Shown here piece by piece: positions 12,900 to 14,501 of a stretch of 14,501 nucleotides of DNA. Under the pieces are notes generated by a model. The model worked only from the letters and a program-made list of their open reading frames with translations, did no database searches and was not told the DNA's origin. The translations under genes were made by a program, and so were the position numbers. Position 1 is the first letter of the stretch. Every line of letters starts with the position of its first letter. The stretch is from Treponema sp. (GTDB lineage: Bacteria > Spirochaetota > Spirochaetia > Treponematales > Treponemataceae): assembly GCA_024691265.1 (NCBI GenBank), contig JAILNT010000078.1, forward strand, positions 1-14,501, in the 5' to 3' direction.

Positions 12900-13073
12900 G
12901 AAATATATCCTATCTAGATTCACATTAGTTTTCTATTACTTTTTCAATAAGTTTTTATCGTTATAGTCCAAACACTTGTTTTCTTTTCTTTATATATTTT
13001 TTTGAATATCCGTAATAGAATACAAATGTTTATATTAAGTTAACTAAACTATTGTTAATAGGAGATTTTATAG
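12900..13073. promoter_or_regulatory. Divergent regulatory region between the methyltransferase and uxaC
   Basis: This A/T-rich 174-base region must hold the uxaC promoter, but no clear -35/-10 pair stands out (TATAGT at 12962-12967 is the best -10 candidate). AAACA-CT-TGTTT (12970-12981) is a perfect palindrome. TTAAC...GTTAA (13040-13058) is a second inverted repeat, with an ACTATTGTT core recalling the palindrome before uxaB. AGGAG at 13060-13064 is the uxaC ribosome binding site. Confidence 0.35.
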
Positions 13074-14483
13074 ATGAAAGCATTTATGGACGAGAACTTT
13101 TTGCTCGAAACACCAACAGCACAGAAGTTATTTCAGGCTTGTAAAGATGAGCCTCTTTGGGATTATCATTGTCACCTTATTCCTTCTCAGATTGCTGAAA
13201 ATAAAAAGTTCAAAAATCTCACAGAAATTTGGCTTGGCGGCGACCATTATAAATGGAGACAGATGAGAACTTATGGTGTTTCAGAAGATTACATCACAGG
13301 GGATAAACCTGACTATGAAAAGTTCTTGAAGTGGGCTGAGACAATCGAACATCTTATTGGAAATCCTCTTTATCATTGGACTCATCTTGAGCTTCAGCGT
13401 TATTTTGGTATCTATGAGCCTTTAACTGTAAAAACAGCTCCTGCTATTTGGGAAAAAGCAAACAAGATGTTGCAGTCTGATGAACTTAGCGTAAAGGGTA
13501 TTTTTGAAAAATTCCACGTTTATGCAGTAGGTACAACAGATGACCCTATAGATTCTTTGGAATATCATAAGTCTATAGCTTCAGGTACATCTCCAATTGG
13601 AAAGATTAATACAAAGGTTCGTCCTTCTTATCGTCCTGATAAGGCTCTTAATATCAATCTTCCAACATACAAAGATTATATTGCCAAACTTTCAGAAGTT
13701 TCAGGTATCAATATCAAGACTTCTAATGATGTTATAGAAGCTCTTACAAAGAGACTTGACTACTTTATTGAAAATGGCTGTCGTGCTTCTGACCATGCTC
13801 TTGAGTATCCACCTTGCAAAGTTGATACAGATGCAAATATTGATAAGGTTGTCGCAAGAGCTTTGAACGGCGAAGTTATTAGCGAAGCTGAAGCTGAAGC
13901 TTACAAGACTAAAGTTCTTGTTGCTCTTGGGCGTGCTTATGAAAAGAGAGGAATTGTTCAGCAGTGGCACATGAATGCTATTCGTGACAACAACAAAGCT
14001 ATGTTCAAGAAGCTCGGTCCTGATACAGGTTTTGATGGTTCTCATGATAAGCCTATGGCTGAAAATCTTGCTGGTCTTCTTTCTCTGATAGAAGCTGCTG
14101 GTGGAACACCAAAGACAATTCTTTATACATTAAATCCAAAAGATTACTACACAATTGGAACAATCATGGGTTGTTTCCAGGGTGCTGGAATTAAGGGAAA
14201 GATTCAGATGGGTTCAGGCTGGTGGTTCTGTGACCATAAAGACGGTATGGAACAGCAGCTTAAGACTCTTGCTAATCTTGGTATGCTTCCAGCTTTCGTT
14301 GGTATGCTTACAGATTCCCGCTCATTCCTTTCTTATTCTCGTCATGAATACTTCCGCCGTATTCTTTGTAATGTAATTGGTGGTTGGGTTGAAAACGGAG
14401 AATATCCAAATGATATTGAAACTCTTACAAAGTTTGTAAAGGATATTTCATTTGGAAATGCTTTAGCATATTTCGGAAAATAA
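13074..14483 (+). CDS. uxaC: Glucuronate/galacturonate isomerase (uronate isomerase)
   Basis: UxaC converts D-glucuronate to D-fructuronate and D-galacturonate to D-tagaturonate, the entry step of hexuronate catabolism, in the cytoplasm. The 469-residue length matches E. coli UxaC (470). It is an amidohydrolase-superfamily barrel: the metal-binding H-x-H is H32/H34 in 'LWDYHCHLIPSQI', 'QQWHMNAIRDNN' (296-307) carries conserved active-site residues, and 'MLTDSRSFLSYSRHEYFRR' (411-429) holds the C-terminal catalytic aspartate and arginines. AGGAG nine bases upstream fixes the start. The reading frame is complete and ends 18 bases before the window edge, so any downstream operon partner is unseen. 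Together with UxaB and UxaA it completes the route from galacturonate to KDG. Confidence 0.96.
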   Translation: MKAFMDENFLLETPTAQKLFQACKDEPLWDYHCHLIPSQIAENKKFKNLTEIWLGGDHYKWRQMRTYGVSEDYITGDKPDYEKFLKWAETIEHLIGNPLYHWTHLELQRYFGIYEPLTVKTAPAIWEKANKMLQSDELSVKGIFEKFHVYAVGTTDDPIDSLEYHKSIASGTSPIGKINTKVRPSYRPDKALNINLPTYKDYIAKLSEVSGINIKTSNDVIEALTKRLDYFIENGCRASDHALEYPPCKVDTDANIDKVVARALNGEVISEAEAEAYKTKVLVALGRAYEKRGIVQQWHMNAIRDNNKAMFKKLGPDTGFDGSHDKPMAENLAGLLSLIEAAGGTPKTILYTLNPKDYYTIGTIMGCFQGAGIKGKIQMGSGWWFCDHKDGMEQQLKTLANLGMLPAFVGMLTDSRSFLSYSRHEYFRRILCNVIGGWVENGEYPNDIETLTKFVKDISFGNALAYFGK

Positions 14484-14501
14484 ACTAAGCTAATAAATAT
14501 T

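Overview
The window is AT-rich bacterial DNA, and every recognisable gene suggests a spirochaete of the Treponema type, probably a gut, rumen or oral carbohydrate-using species. That placement is an inference from the general protein style: a sugar-binding-type sensor protein without an N-terminal HTH, a lipoprotein with a relaxed lipobox, and very low GC. No rRNA or other phylogenetic marker is present to prove it. There is no sign of phage, IS elements, CRISPR, tRNA or rRNA.

Layout. Positions 1-1219 (minus) hold the first 406 codons of a periplasmic-binding-protein-like sensor/regulator that runs off the left edge. It is divergent from uxaB (1384-2925, tagaturonate reductase). A TrmH/SpoU-family RNA 2'-O-methyltransferase follows (3025-3846). 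It converges on a minus-strand small heat shock protein gene (3925-4353), with a terminator hairpin between them. The hsp20 gene has a roughly 400-base upstream region containing a textbook sigma-54 promoter. At 4757-4951 there is a small charged protein of unknown function, then a minus-strand putP-like sodium/solute symporter (5044-6579), divergent from uxaA (6755-8317, altronate dehydratase). A strong terminator closes uxaA. On the minus strand, 12005 down to 8370 is one five-gene operon: amino-acid ABC transporter ATPase, binding lipoprotein and two permeases (acidic amino acid type, resembling PEB1a/Glt systems), followed by a translationally coupled cytidylate-kinase-like gene. Upstream of it is a TrmN6-like tRNA methyltransferase (12144-12899, minus), divergent from uxaC (13074-14483, glucuronate/galacturonate isomerase).

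How they work together. uxaC, uxaB and uxaA encode the three steps galacturonate -> tagaturonate -> altronate -> 2-keto-3-deoxygluconate, as used in pectin or uronate catabolism. Here they sit in three separate, widely spaced transcription units rather than one operon. The later steps (KDG kinase and aldolase) and an obvious uronate porter are not in the window. The truncated sensor next to uxaB is a plausible but unproven local regulator.

The most interesting signals are regulatory. (1) A near-perfect -24/-12 sigma-54 promoter lies in front of hsp20, followed by a leader in which one segment can pair either with an upstream arm or with the ribosome binding site. (2) A full intrinsic terminator hairpin lies between the promoter and the first gene of the ABC operon, suggesting attenuation. 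(3) Three genes have a -10 box 7-8 bases before their ATG and no usable ribosome binding site, suggesting leaderless mRNAs. All of these were read by eye; no searches or folding calculations were run.
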